This document shows positions 16,459-24,758 of a DNA stretch of 36,105 nucleotides, one piece after another; the first letter of the stretch is position 1; every line of letters starts with the position of its first letter. Both the position numbers and the translations under genes were made by a program. Source of the stretch: Flavobacteriales bacterium (lineage in GTDB: Bacteria > Bacteroidota > Bacteroidia > Flavobacteriales_D > Crocinitomicaceae); assembly GCA_947491305.1 (NCBI GenBank), contig CANLIL010000028.1, forward strand, positions 1-36,105, in the 5' to 3' direction. Below the pieces are notes generated by a model, which was not told where the DNA came from, did no database searches, and saw nothing but the letters and a program-made list of their open reading frames with translations.

Positions 16459-18840
16459 TTAAAATGTTAATTCTCCTTTTTTATTCAATAGATTCAGGGA
16501 TATCGTAAGTGTTTTAGTTTTTGAATTATACGTGAAATTTCTTTTCTTTTTATCGAAAAGTACTTTTTTAGGAGCTTTTTTCATGCCATGAATAATTAAA
16601 TTATAGGTTTTTTTGGAATTAATTTTATCTGAATCATTGACTATATCAAATTCGATTTTTCTAGTATTTCTATTTTTTTGAAAATTCATTGATAATAATC
16701 GATAGCGCTTTGAATCAAAATTATTGGGCGTAATTCCATCATCTTCGTACAATCGACCGTGGCTGTTGTTTAGCGTTTCAGTGTAATAAAAATGAATGTC
16801 AACAACTGCAGTTCCATAATCTTCTGTTGCCTTCATATTTTCTGCCATTGGTATAAAAGCGCCTGCACGAATGTATGTTGGAATATGATCAATCGACAAT
16901 GTTACATTTGCACTTGTTCCTCGCATAATGATTGAATCTGTATAAAAGTCAAACCAATCAGCTGTGGCAGGGAAATAAACTGTTTGTTTTTGTTCATCGT
17001 TTGAAAGAACGGGTGAAACTAGGATGTCTTTTCCCCATAAATAAGTTGTGCTATTTTCATAAAGCGCTTGATTTGATGGTTCTTCGTAAAACAATGGGCG
17101 CATTAATGGATGACCTAATTGACTGTTTTCAAATGCGAGGGTGTAATTATAAGGCAATAATTTATAGCGTAATTGTATTGCTTTTTTTACAATTAGTTTA
17201 GTTTCATCGTCTTTAAAAACTACTTCTGAAGGAACAGATTCTTGTGCATGTGGTCTAAATATTGGTTGAAAAACACCGTATTGTAACCAACGAATGTAAA
17301 GCATTCGATCATCTATATCTCCAGCAAAACCACCTAAATCAGAATGCATGTAGGCAATTCCTTGTAAACCCATTTGCAAAGAAATTTCTGGCTGGACTTT
17401 CAATCCTCCCCAAGAACGATTAACGTCGCCCGACCAAGGAATCATTCCAAAGCGTTGAGATCCAGCGGCACCTGCGCGCATTAGAATAAAAGGACGTTCG
17501 TTTGGCAGGTTCGTTTGATAGCCTTCGTGAATTAATTTTGCCCAATCATGCCCATAAACATTGTGCAATTCATCCGCTGTTCCTGTTGCATGTCGCAAGG
17601 CACTTGGATGCACTTCGGGTTCACCTAAATCCCCCCAAAACCCTTTAACGCCCATTTTCGTTAAGTTGAAATAAATGTCCCAAAACCAGGATTTTGTTTG
17701 CGCTGAATAAATATCCAATAAACCGGTATTACCGAAATAGAAATTGTAAACAAAAGGATTTCCTAAACTATCGATTGCTAATAATTTTTTATCAACTGCT
17801 TCTTGCCATTTTTTAGAAGTGGTTAAAACAAATGGTTCTGTAATCAAAACTGTTTTGATGTTATTGGCTGCAAAATCACGGATCATTTTTTGAGGTGTAG
17901 GGAAGGAGTCTTTGTAAAATTCAAAATTTCCCAAGGTGCCTTGAATTTCTTTTCCAAACCAATATAAATCTAAAATTACTGCATCTAAGGGAATAGAATC
18001 TTGTTGAAATTTAGTTACAACAGATCGTACTTCTTGTTCAGAATGGTATCCAAATCGACTTGCAAAATTTCCGAAAGCCCATCTTGGAGGCAAGGGTTGT
18101 CTACCAGTTAATGCTGTGTAATTTTCAATGATTTCTTCCCAAGTTTCACCTGCAATAATTTGGTAAGTTTTGCGTCCTCCAATCGTTTCATACGCTAAAG
18201 TATTGTTGTGTTTTGAATCTAAATCTAACGTACCGATTGGTGCATTATCAAAATGGATCAGGTATTTTTCAGATGAAAACACAATTGGCAAGGTGTAATT
18301 CATTAATTCTGATTTGTTTTCATAGCCGTAATGCGCTTTGTTGTAGAGTGTTAAACGGTTTCCACGTCTGTTCATTCCCAACGCTCGAGCGCCGCCACCA
18401 TATACGATTTCATTTGGGGTCAAATTAAACTCAATCGCTTCACCTTTGTCAATTTTTGCGCACCCAATTTTTTCTGAACTTAACAATTTATTTCCTAAAA
18501 AATAACTTATTTGAAAAGGTGATTTAGTGATTTCAACACGCAGTTTCTTTGTAAAAAGAAGATATTTTGCTCCTGCGTCAGTTGCTTTTAACATACCTGA
18601 TTTAGGAACTAAAACAACTGCATGGGATGATTTTTTAACCGTATCCCCTAAAGGAAAAAAAGAGGTTTCTAACGTTAAATGATTGTAAGCATTGATTTCA
18701 TAAAAACCATCATTGGTTTGAATTCGAAATCCAGTTGGAGTAGTTGTAGCTCCAAGGAAAATACGCGAAGAATTTTGACTGTTTGCGGAGAAAGCAATCA
18801 CCCAAAAAACAACACAAGCAACAAATGATTTAAATCCCAT
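16459..18840 (-). CDS. GH31 alpha-glucosidase or alpha-transglucosylase
   Basis: Exo-acting enzyme on alpha-gluco-oligosaccharides, probably periplasmic (signal peptide 1-22, ending AFSANSQ; no T9SS tail). The 793-residue protein has the GH31 N-terminal beta domain with NEIVYGGGARALGMNRRG, the barrel with LDLYWFG, the catalytic nucleophile D404 in GFWGDLGEPEVHP and the acid/base D472 in PWSGDVNRSW, then SDLGGFAGD. The nucleophile motif reads WGDLGEP rather than the commoner DMNEP form; this subgroup includes enzymes described as oligosaccharide 4-alpha-glucosyltransferases, so hydrolysis is not the only possibility. The gene follows the GH13 gene by 1 nt, clearly in one transcript, and precedes susCD. 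Confidence 0.9.
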   Translation of the reverse strand: MGFKSFVACVVFWVIAFSANSQNSSRIFLGATTTPTGFRIQTNDGFYEINAYNHLTLETSFFPLGDTVKKSSHAVVLVPKSGMLKATDAGAKYLLFTKKLRVEITKSPFQISYFLGNKLLSSEKIGCAKIDKGEAIEFNLTPNEIVYGGGARALGMNRRGNRLTLYNKAHYGYENKSELMNYTLPIVFSSEKYLIHFDNAPIGTLDLDSKHNNTLAYETIGGRKTYQIIAGETWEEIIENYTALTGRQPLPPRWAFGNFASRFGYHSEQEVRSVVTKFQQDSIPLDAVILDLYWFGKEIQGTLGNFEFYKDSFPTPQKMIRDFAANNIKTVLITEPFVLTTSKKWQEAVDKKLLAIDSLGNPFVYNFYFGNTGLLDIYSAQTKSWFWDIYFNLTKMGVKGFWGDLGEPEVHPSALRHATGTADELHNVYGHDWAKLIHEGYQTNLPNERPFILMRAGAAGSQRFGMIPWSGDVNRSWGGLKVQPEISLQMGLQGIAYMHSDLGGFAGDIDDRMLYIRWLQYGVFQPIFRPHAQESVPSEVVFKDDETKLIVKKAIQLRYKLLPYNYTLAFENSQLGHPLMRPLFYEEPSNQALYENSTTYLWGKDILVSPVLSNDEQKQTVYFPATADWFDFYTDSIIMRGTSANVTLSIDHIPTYIRAGAFIPMAENMKATEDYGTAVVDIHFYYTETLNNSHGRLYEDDGITPNNFDSKRYRLLSMNFQKNRNTRKIEFDIVNDSDKINSKKTYNLIIHGMKKAPKKVLFDKKKRNFTYNSKTKTLTISLNLLNKKGELTF

Positions 18841-18841
18841 C

Positions 18842-20692
18842 TTATTTTTTTAATTCAATAATTAAACTAGATTTTCCTGCAATTTCAATGTTGTTTTTAG
18901 AAAAATCGATCGTTTTGTTTGACAAAATATCGGAACCATTTTTAACATTGCTCAGTATTTCTTGAAAGCGGTCTAAAGTTACAGCTTGTTGTTCTTTTGA
19001 ATTGTTGATTACAACCATTATTGTTTCATTATCAGTATATCTGAAGTAGACATACACATTATTTTCAGGAACAAATTGAAGTGTTTTACCTGTTTTTAGT
19101 GCAGCTGATTTTTTTCGATAGTTAAACACTTTTTTGGTAAATGAATGGTATGCTTCTTGATCTTTAGTTCTACCTTCTTTTGTAAATGCATTGATAGCAT
19201 CATTTTTCCATCCGCCAGGAAAATCTTGACGAATGTCTGCATCACCTTTGTTTTTGTCACCTGCCATTCCGATTTCAGAGCCATAATACAGTTGAGGAAT
19301 TCCTCGCACTGTTCCCAATAAGGTCAAAGCAAGTTGATAATCCGCTAAAGAAGGATAAATGGTATTTAAACGCTGTGTATCATGGTTTTCGGCAAAGATT
19401 AATAAGTTGTTAGGATTCGCATACAAGAAATCGTTCACGAAATTTTCGTAAAATCGCATCACACCTTTGTCCCATCCTTGTTTTTCTTCTTTAAATGCTT
19501 CAATAATCCCATCATTTAAGGTGAAATCCATTACACTTGGAAGGTGCGAATTGTAGTGTTGAATGGCACTAACTGGACTGTCTTTTTGCCAAAATGATTG
19601 TTGCGCTTGATCGTGCATCCAAACTTCACCAACGATGTTTGTTTTTGGATATTCTTCCATAATTTTGCGCGTCCATTCAGCAATTCCAGCTTTGTCATTG
19701 TACATGTAGGTATCAACGCGTAAACCATCTACGCCAGAAAATTCCATCCACCATATGTTGTTTTGAATTAAGTAATTTAATACCAATGGATTATTTTGGT
19801 TTAAATCTGGCATTGAACGAACAAACCAGCCGTCAGAATTTATTTTGAGATCTAATTCCGAACGATTTGGGTCAATTTGTGTAGAAGCACGATACGAAGT
19901 TTGTTTGTATCCAGGAAATTGGTGGATCCACGTGTAAGTTGGTAAGTCAAATAGCATCCAATGGTTAGCTCCCCAATGATTTGGCACGACGTCCATGATT
20001 ACTTTAATATTTTTAGCATGCGCTTTTTCCACTAAGCGTTTGTAATCGTCGTTTGTTCCATAACGTGGATCAACTTTGTAAACATCACTTTGGCCATACG
20101 TATGGTAAGAGTAATTAGTGTCGTTGTCTTCTAATAATGGCGTTGACCAAATTGCAGTAGCTCCCAAATCAGCAATGTAATCTAAGTGATCAATGATTCC
20201 TTGAATATCACCGCCGTGTCTGCCACCTGGTTTATCTCTGTTTAACTTTTCAACAACAGATGGATGAGAATCATTTTTTTCATCGCCATTGGCAAAACGA
20301 TCAGGCATTAATAAATAAACCATGTCTTCAGAAGTAAAACCAATTCTGTTTCTTGAATTTTCATTTCTTACTTTTAGTTCATAAGGTATGGAAAGTTTAA
20401 TTTTAGTTCCTTGTTTTAACAAAATCGAATACATTCCCGCTTTCGCTCCTTTTGTTTCGATGGTTACGAAAATATAATTTGGATTTTCTGTTTTTGTAAC
20501 ACCAAGTAAAGTTAATCCATCAATGGAAACTGTATAATTGGCAATATTTTTCCCATGTAACATGACTTCAATTGCATGGTGTTCCATATTGGCCCACCAA
20601 TTAGGTGGTTCAACGTGCTGAAGTAGATCTTTTTGACTCAATAAAAGTTGACTTTGAATGAAAAGCCCAATAATTAAAAGTGTTTTATGCAT
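18842..20692 (-). CDS. GH13 alpha-amylase family protein (SusA/cyclomaltodextrinase-like)
   Basis: Endo-acting alpha-glucan or cyclodextrin hydrolase, likely periplasmic. The 616-residue protein has a signal peptide (1-20, ending LLLSQ) and an N-terminal Ig-like cyclomaltodextrinase domain (about 25-115, beginning VEPPNWWANM). Its catalytic barrel includes VYLLMPDRFANGD, DVVPNHWG, nucleophile D327 in GLRVDTYM, acid/base E356 in IVGEVWM and D438 in FAENHDTQR. A C-terminal beta domain ends at IIELKK. The N-terminal domain and the sequence of the conserved regions are those of SusA, neopullulanase or cyclomaltodextrinase enzymes; the exact specificity cannot be read. It is 11 nt after the CotH gene and 1 nt before the GH31 gene. 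Confidence 0.92.
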   Translation of the reverse strand: MHKTLLIIGLFIQSQLLLSQKDLLQHVEPPNWWANMEHHAIEVMLHGKNIANYTVSIDGLTLLGVTKTENPNYIFVTIETKGAKAGMYSILLKQGTKIKLSIPYELKVRNENSRNRIGFTSEDMVYLLMPDRFANGDEKNDSHPSVVEKLNRDKPGGRHGGDIQGIIDHLDYIADLGATAIWSTPLLEDNDTNYSYHTYGQSDVYKVDPRYGTNDDYKRLVEKAHAKNIKVIMDVVPNHWGANHWMLFDLPTYTWIHQFPGYKQTSYRASTQIDPNRSELDLKINSDGWFVRSMPDLNQNNPLVLNYLIQNNIWWMEFSGVDGLRVDTYMYNDKAGIAEWTRKIMEEYPKTNIVGEVWMHDQAQQSFWQKDSPVSAIQHYNSHLPSVMDFTLNDGIIEAFKEEKQGWDKGVMRFYENFVNDFLYANPNNLLIFAENHDTQRLNTIYPSLADYQLALTLLGTVRGIPQLYYGSEIGMAGDKNKGDADIRQDFPGGWKNDAINAFTKEGRTKDQEAYHSFTKKVFNYRKKSAALKTGKTLQFVPENNVYVYFRYTDNETIMVVINNSKEQQAVTLDRFQEILSNVKNGSDILSNKTIDFSKNNIEIAGKSSLIIELKK

Positions 20693-20703
20693 GGTGTTTT
20701 AAT

Positions 20704-22125
20704 TTATTCGAACGTATATTTTTTTTGTGAATTTCCAAATTTATCCCATAGGATGATTACTTGGTTTGTTGTTTCAATTGGTATTTTTTGACCGATGAGG
20801 TTAGTTGCGTAATCCGCTTCAAATGGCTCTATGCTTAAGGATTCTATCCCAAGTGAACATGGATTTTGTAAATTCTGGAACGGAAGTAATTGCTGTGTTG
20901 CACTCATTGTTCTTAATTGCACAAAATCTTCAATTGAAAAATCAATGTGCCCGCCCCAAGCAGTAGTAATAGCGTCTAAAAAATCTAAATTGGTAAAATT
21001 ATAATCGTATCCTTTGTAATCATCGTCTAGTGCAGCAGTTTCAATCAATGCTTGTTTTTGTTGCGCCAAAGAAACAATTGCTGTTGTGTTGAAAAATGAA
21101 GTTGTAAATGAATCTACGTAGTGCGTAAATCGATCTTTGAAATAAGGCACGGCCATTAATTTCGTATATAAAGGTCGCGGATCAGTTGTGTTTCCCCACG
21201 AATAAATGTTTCGATTGGTCCAATTGATATTTACCCAATCTACCCCAAATGTATTATCCATGTCATATTCAATAAACATGAATTTTCCATCAGAAGGACG
21301 TTGGTATAAGTAGAAGTTGTTTTTGTTGAAAGCATATCCGTCCCAATGACCGGTTAAAATTTCAATCGCTAAAGTTTTTAAATAGGAATCAACGTCAAAA
21401 ACTGCTTGAATTGCGCAGGGAAAATTTGATGAATTCGTATTTAAAACAGCAATAAACTGTATTAAACTTTGAAGGTTATTTCCTTGTTTAAGTTCGTAAA
21501 AAGGGCTGTAATTAGCTTCATTTGTGCCTAAATTTTTGAGGTTTGCACCGTAAGCGGCCTTTATTAATGTACCGTAATTATTTAGCGGAAAACGTTGCTT
21601 CAAAAATTGTTCGTCGATGTGCTCTACATTGATGTAAAGTCCTTTGTATTCATTGTTGACGTATAATTTTACATAACTTGTTCTAGGCGCAACAACTCCT
21701 GCTTGAACCAGCATTTGAGCAGATAAATAAGAACGTAAGATTGAAACATCGTTGTGTTCCCCATTCAAATTCATTTTTTCTAAGTTGTTCCATTTCATCC
21801 CTTGTGTAAATGAATTAAAGGCAACTTTAAAAGATTTTTTGTCAGAATATCTTGATGTATTACCACGTAAGCGAAAACCAACATTATAAACGGTATCGCT
21901 GATCGTTGCACTTTGATAAATAAACGTTGCAGGATATTCAAAGTTGGCTTCTAAACTATCTGGGCCAAGTAACATTGCTAAATTAGCAGGAGCGATTGTT
22001 ATTTTAATAGAAGCCACTTCATTTTGAAGAAATGCTGGGGTGTTTGCAGGATGAATGGTTTGTCCAATAAGTTTAAATTGAACCATTAAAACAACAACAA
22101 TCAACACGTTTTTTTTAACTAACAT
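20704..22125 (-). CDS. CotH-kinase-family secreted protein in the alpha-glucan operon
   Basis: CotH proteins are atypical protein kinases first known from Bacillus spore coats; in Bacteroidota they are common exported proteins of largely unknown role. This 473-residue protein has a signal peptide (about 1-21, ending FKLIGQ) and CotH features VGFRLRGNTSRYSDKKSFKVAF, HIDEQFLKQRF, NKNNFYLY and the metal-binding-type motif YDMDNTFG. The last 30 residues (GQKIPIETTNQVIILWDKFGNSQKKYTFE) resemble the end of a T9SS sorting tail but lack its full length. It is the first gene of the run CotH-GH13-GH31. Its position suggests surface assembly or glycan binding, but nothing in the sequence proves a role. 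Confidence 0.82.
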   Translation of the reverse strand: MLVKKNVLIVVVLMVQFKLIGQTIHPANTPAFLQNEVASIKITIAPANLAMLLGPDSLEANFEYPATFIYQSATISDTVYNVGFRLRGNTSRYSDKKSFKVAFNSFTQGMKWNNLEKMNLNGEHNDVSILRSYLSAQMLVQAGVVAPRTSYVKLYVNNEYKGLYINVEHIDEQFLKQRFPLNNYGTLIKAAYGANLKNLGTNEANYSPFYELKQGNNLQSLIQFIAVLNTNSSNFPCAIQAVFDVDSYLKTLAIEILTGHWDGYAFNKNNFYLYQRPSDGKFMFIEYDMDNTFGVDWVNINWTNRNIYSWGNTTDPRPLYTKLMAVPYFKDRFTHYVDSFTTSFFNTTAIVSLAQQKQALIETAALDDDYKGYDYNFTNLDFLDAITTAWGGHIDFSIEDFVQLRTMSATQQLLPFQNLQNPCSLGIESLSIEPFEADYATNLIGQKIPIETTNQVIILWDKFGNSQKKYTFE

Positions 22126-22143
22126 ACTTTTCTAATCAAAAGC

Positions 22144-22164
22144 TAAATGTAAAATTTACACTAA
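22144..22164. promoter_or_regulatory. Weak candidate operator, copy 4 (CotH divergent region)
   Basis: This 21-mer keeps the TGTA-N5-TACA core (TGTA 22148-22151, TACA 22157-22160) and agrees with the 34467-34487 copy at 16 of 21 positions. It lies 18 nt upstream of the minus-strand CotH start and 171 nt from the plus-strand CotH gene. It overlaps a possible minus-strand -7 TACATTTA, which would suit repression. The match is the weakest of the four. Confidence 0.3.
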
Positions 22165-22335
22165 GCCGTGTGAAAAGTATATAATTTTAAGGAAATATGA
22201 AATAAAAAATAAATATTGTGTTTTGAAATAATTCCAACTGAATGTCAATTTTAAACGTTTCTATAATTAATTTCGACTTTTTCAAAAGAAAAAATTACAT
22301 TTATCATCTAAATATGAAATTAGTATAAAGAAATT

Positions 22336-24597
22336 ATGAAGAACCCATTCTTAATCGTATTATTTTCACTTTTTTTGGTGAATCAACTTTCAGCACAAAA
22401 TTTTTATGATCGTGCGACTGTTCAAACAATAAAAATTTATTTTGCTTCCTCGAATTGGGATGCAATTTTGGATGCAGCAACACAGACAGATGCATATGTA
22501 ATGGCTGATTCAGTTGTGATTAATGGTGTTGCATTTGATAGTGTTGGAGTAAAGTATAAAGGGAACAGTTCTTATAATGCTAACAGCAATAAAAATCCAT
22601 TCAACATAAAATTGGATTACATCAAAGGAAAACAAGATTACCAAGGTTATACAAGTATTAAACTTCAAAATGGGTACAGTGATCCGTCAATGATTCGAGA
22701 AGTATTATCCTATGCAATTTTAGAACAATACATGGATTGCCCAAAAGCAAATTTCGCAAATGTATATGTAAATGGAACGCTACGAGGAATGTATTCAAGT
22801 GCTGAAGACATTGACGATCGCTTCAACGGAGAACATTATTTTTCTACAGATGGTTCATTTTTTAAATGTAATCCAGTTGGAGGAGCTGGTCCTGGAACCA
22901 CTGTGAATCCTGACCTAAAATACATCAATGCAGATAGTACTTCTTATTACAATGGATATGAATTAAAATCGGATTACGGTTGGAAAAATTTAGTTGGTTT
23001 AATTGATACGTTGAACAATAATTTTACTGAAATCGAAAAAGTATTGGATGTAGATCGAGCATTATGGATGTTAGCCTTTAACAATGTATTGGTGAATTTG
23101 GATTCTTATTCTGGTGCATTCCGCCAAAATTATTATTTGTACCACGATTTAAATCACCGTTTTGTTTCAACTATTTGGGATTTGAACATGAGTTTTGCTG
23201 GTTTCCCAGGAGGAACAGGCTCTGGGGCATATACTGCTACGAGTTTAGACCCTATGTCAAATAGCACATCAAATAATCACCCATTAATTAAAAAAATGTT
23301 AGCTGATCCAATGTACAAAAGAATGTACATGGCGCATTTGAGAACGATTGTTCAAGAAATTTTTGCCAATCAAAATTATGTCACAACTGCAAATACGATC
23401 CGTGCAACGATTGATGCATCAGTTCAAGCAGATCCATATAAATTTTACACGTATACACAATACCAAAATAGTTTAACAACAGCTGTAACTGGTGGTGGAG
23501 GACCTGGTTCATCAATTCCTGGCATCAAAGCTTTAATGGATGCACGTGTTACTTTTTTCAATACAAATGCTAATTACATCCTTACAGCTCCAACAATTTC
23601 CAATGTTGGCTCGACTGTTCCTGCTCCAAATTATGGACAAACGGTAACAATTAAAGCAACATGTTCTAACGAAGCAACTGTAATGATGGGGTATCGATTT
23701 GAGCACCCATTGAAATTTAACCGTGTACCAATGTTTGATGATGGAAATCACAACGATGGTGCAGCAGGGGATCATGTATATGGCGCTTCGATTACATTAA
23801 ATGCAACTACTTTTGAGTATTACATCTATGCTGAAAACACGAATGCTGGTTTGTTTAGTCCACAACGAGCGGAACATGCGTTTCATTCATTAGCAATAAC
23901 GATTCCCTTGGCCGTAAACGGTGATGTAAAAATTAATGAGCTTATGGCAGTGAACACACAAACTGCTTATGATTCAAACGGTGAATCGGATGATTGGTTA
24001 GAATTGTACAACACAACCAATCATGCAATTGATGTAAGTGGTTTGTACTTAACAGATGACATTTTCAATTTAATGAATTGGCAAATTCCTGCTGGTACTA
24101 AAATCAACGCAAACGATGTGTTAATTATCTGGGCAGATAATGATGCGAATCAATTTGGTTTACATACAACATTTAAATTAAGCGCATTGGGAGAGTCTGT
24201 TATTCTTTCTAATGGGTCAACAATTTTTGATGGTGTGGATTATTTGCTACAAACGGCTGATATATCTTATGCTAGATGTCCGAATGGCGGCGCAACGTTC
24301 TCCTTGGTTCAACCAACATTTGATGCTTTGAATAATTGCGTGGTTGGATTGAATGAGTTGACAGATGCTTTTTCAATTAAAATCTATCCTGTTCCAGCAC
24401 AAAACATGCTAACATTCGAAGGAGAAGACAAATTATCAGTTGAAGTACTAGATATGCAAGGGCGATTAATCACCCATTTTGAGAAAAATGATTTTTCACA
24501 TCAATTGGATATTTCTTCGTGGAACGCCGGTTGTTACATCACGCGTTTAACAGCTGTAAATGGTCAAACACAAGCGGTTCTTTTTACGAAAGAATAA
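22336..24597 (+). CDS. CotH-kinase and LTD secreted protein with T9SS tail
   Basis: A 753-residue exported protein. Signal peptide 1-20 (LVNQLSA-QN). The CotH domain spans about 25-400, with VGVKYKGNSSYNANSNKNPFNIKL (70-93), LQNGYSDPSMIREVLSY and WDLNMSFAG at 281-289. An Ig-like segment follows at about 425-525. A lamin-tail domain lies at about 533-665 (INELMAVN, DWLELYNTTNHAIDVSGLYLTDD). The T9SS type A sorting domain is at about 676-753 (IKIYPVPAQNMLTFEG ... GRLITHF ... GCYITRL). The second acidic residue of the usual CotH W/Y-D-x-D motif is asparagine here. It is divergent from the other CotH gene, and a terminator follows. The function is unknown; surface attachment or adhesion is a guess. 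Confidence 0.85.
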   Translation: MKNPFLIVLFSLFLVNQLSAQNFYDRATVQTIKIYFASSNWDAILDAATQTDAYVMADSVVINGVAFDSVGVKYKGNSSYNANSNKNPFNIKLDYIKGKQDYQGYTSIKLQNGYSDPSMIREVLSYAILEQYMDCPKANFANVYVNGTLRGMYSSAEDIDDRFNGEHYFSTDGSFFKCNPVGGAGPGTTVNPDLKYINADSTSYYNGYELKSDYGWKNLVGLIDTLNNNFTEIEKVLDVDRALWMLAFNNVLVNLDSYSGAFRQNYYLYHDLNHRFVSTIWDLNMSFAGFPGGTGSGAYTATSLDPMSNSTSNNHPLIKKMLADPMYKRMYMAHLRTIVQEIFANQNYVTTANTIRATIDASVQADPYKFYTYTQYQNSLTTAVTGGGGPGSSIPGIKALMDARVTFFNTNANYILTAPTISNVGSTVPAPNYGQTVTIKATCSNEATVMMGYRFEHPLKFNRVPMFDDGNHNDGAAGDHVYGASITLNATTFEYYIYAENTNAGLFSPQRAEHAFHSLAITIPLAVNGDVKINELMAVNTQTAYDSNGESDDWLELYNTTNHAIDVSGLYLTDDIFNLMNWQIPAGTKINANDVLIIWADNDANQFGLHTTFKLSALGESVILSNGSTIFDGVDYLLQTADISYARCPNGGATFSLVQPTFDALNNCVVGLNELTDAFSIKIYPVPAQNMLTFEGEDKLSVEVLDMQGRLITHFEKNDFSHQLDISSWNAGCYITRLTAVNGQTQAVLFTKE

Positions 24598-24616
24598 ATT
24601 CATATTTTTATTTAAG

Positions 24617-24652
24617 TCCCTCATCTTCAATTTGAAATGAGGGATTTTTTTT
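24617..24652 (+). terminator. Rho-independent terminator after the CotH/LTD gene
   Basis: TCCCTCAT (24617-24624) pairs with ATGAGGGA (24637-24644), with further inner pairing TTCA/TGAA, followed by eight T (24645-24652). Confidence 0.85.
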
Positions 24653-24675
24653 GAACTTTACTTTTTTTAACATAC

Positions 24676-24696
24676 TTATTGTAAAAAATACCATAA
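24676..24696 (+). promoter_or_regulatory. Candidate operator, copy 2 (three-repeat protein promoter)
   Basis: TTATTGTA (24676-24683), AAAAA, TACCATAA (24689-24696): one mismatch from a perfect inverted repeat. It shares the 14-nt ACTTATTGTAAAAA string with the GH3 and permease/glycosidase sites. It ends 4 nt upstream of a likely -33 element and 62 nt before the start codon, a position usual for an activator or for a repressor blocking polymerase entry. Confidence 0.55.
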
Positions 24697-24700
24697 TTTC

Positions 24701-24731
24701 TTTGTTTGTTTCATTTTATTATTTAATTTCG
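24701..24731 (+). promoter_or_regulatory. Candidate promoter of the three-repeat gene
   Basis: TTTG (24701-24704), a 19-nt spacer and TAATTTCG (24724-24731, one mismatch to TANNTTTG). The -7 element ends 27 nt before ATG 24759, which supports that start over an upstream in-frame TTG. Confidence 0.5.
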
Positions 24732-24758
24732 ACACGTAAACAATTAAAATTTAACTCT

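Noticed and set aside
22126-22335. Search for a small RNA or riboswitch in the divergent CotH gap
   Set aside because: No stable GC-containing stem or terminator is visible; the region reads as promoters plus the weak operator copy.
24651-24758. N-terminal extension of the three-repeat protein from a TTG at 24651
   Set aside because: It would begin inside the upstream terminator's T-run and run through the operator and promoter; the signal peptide begins at ATG 24759.
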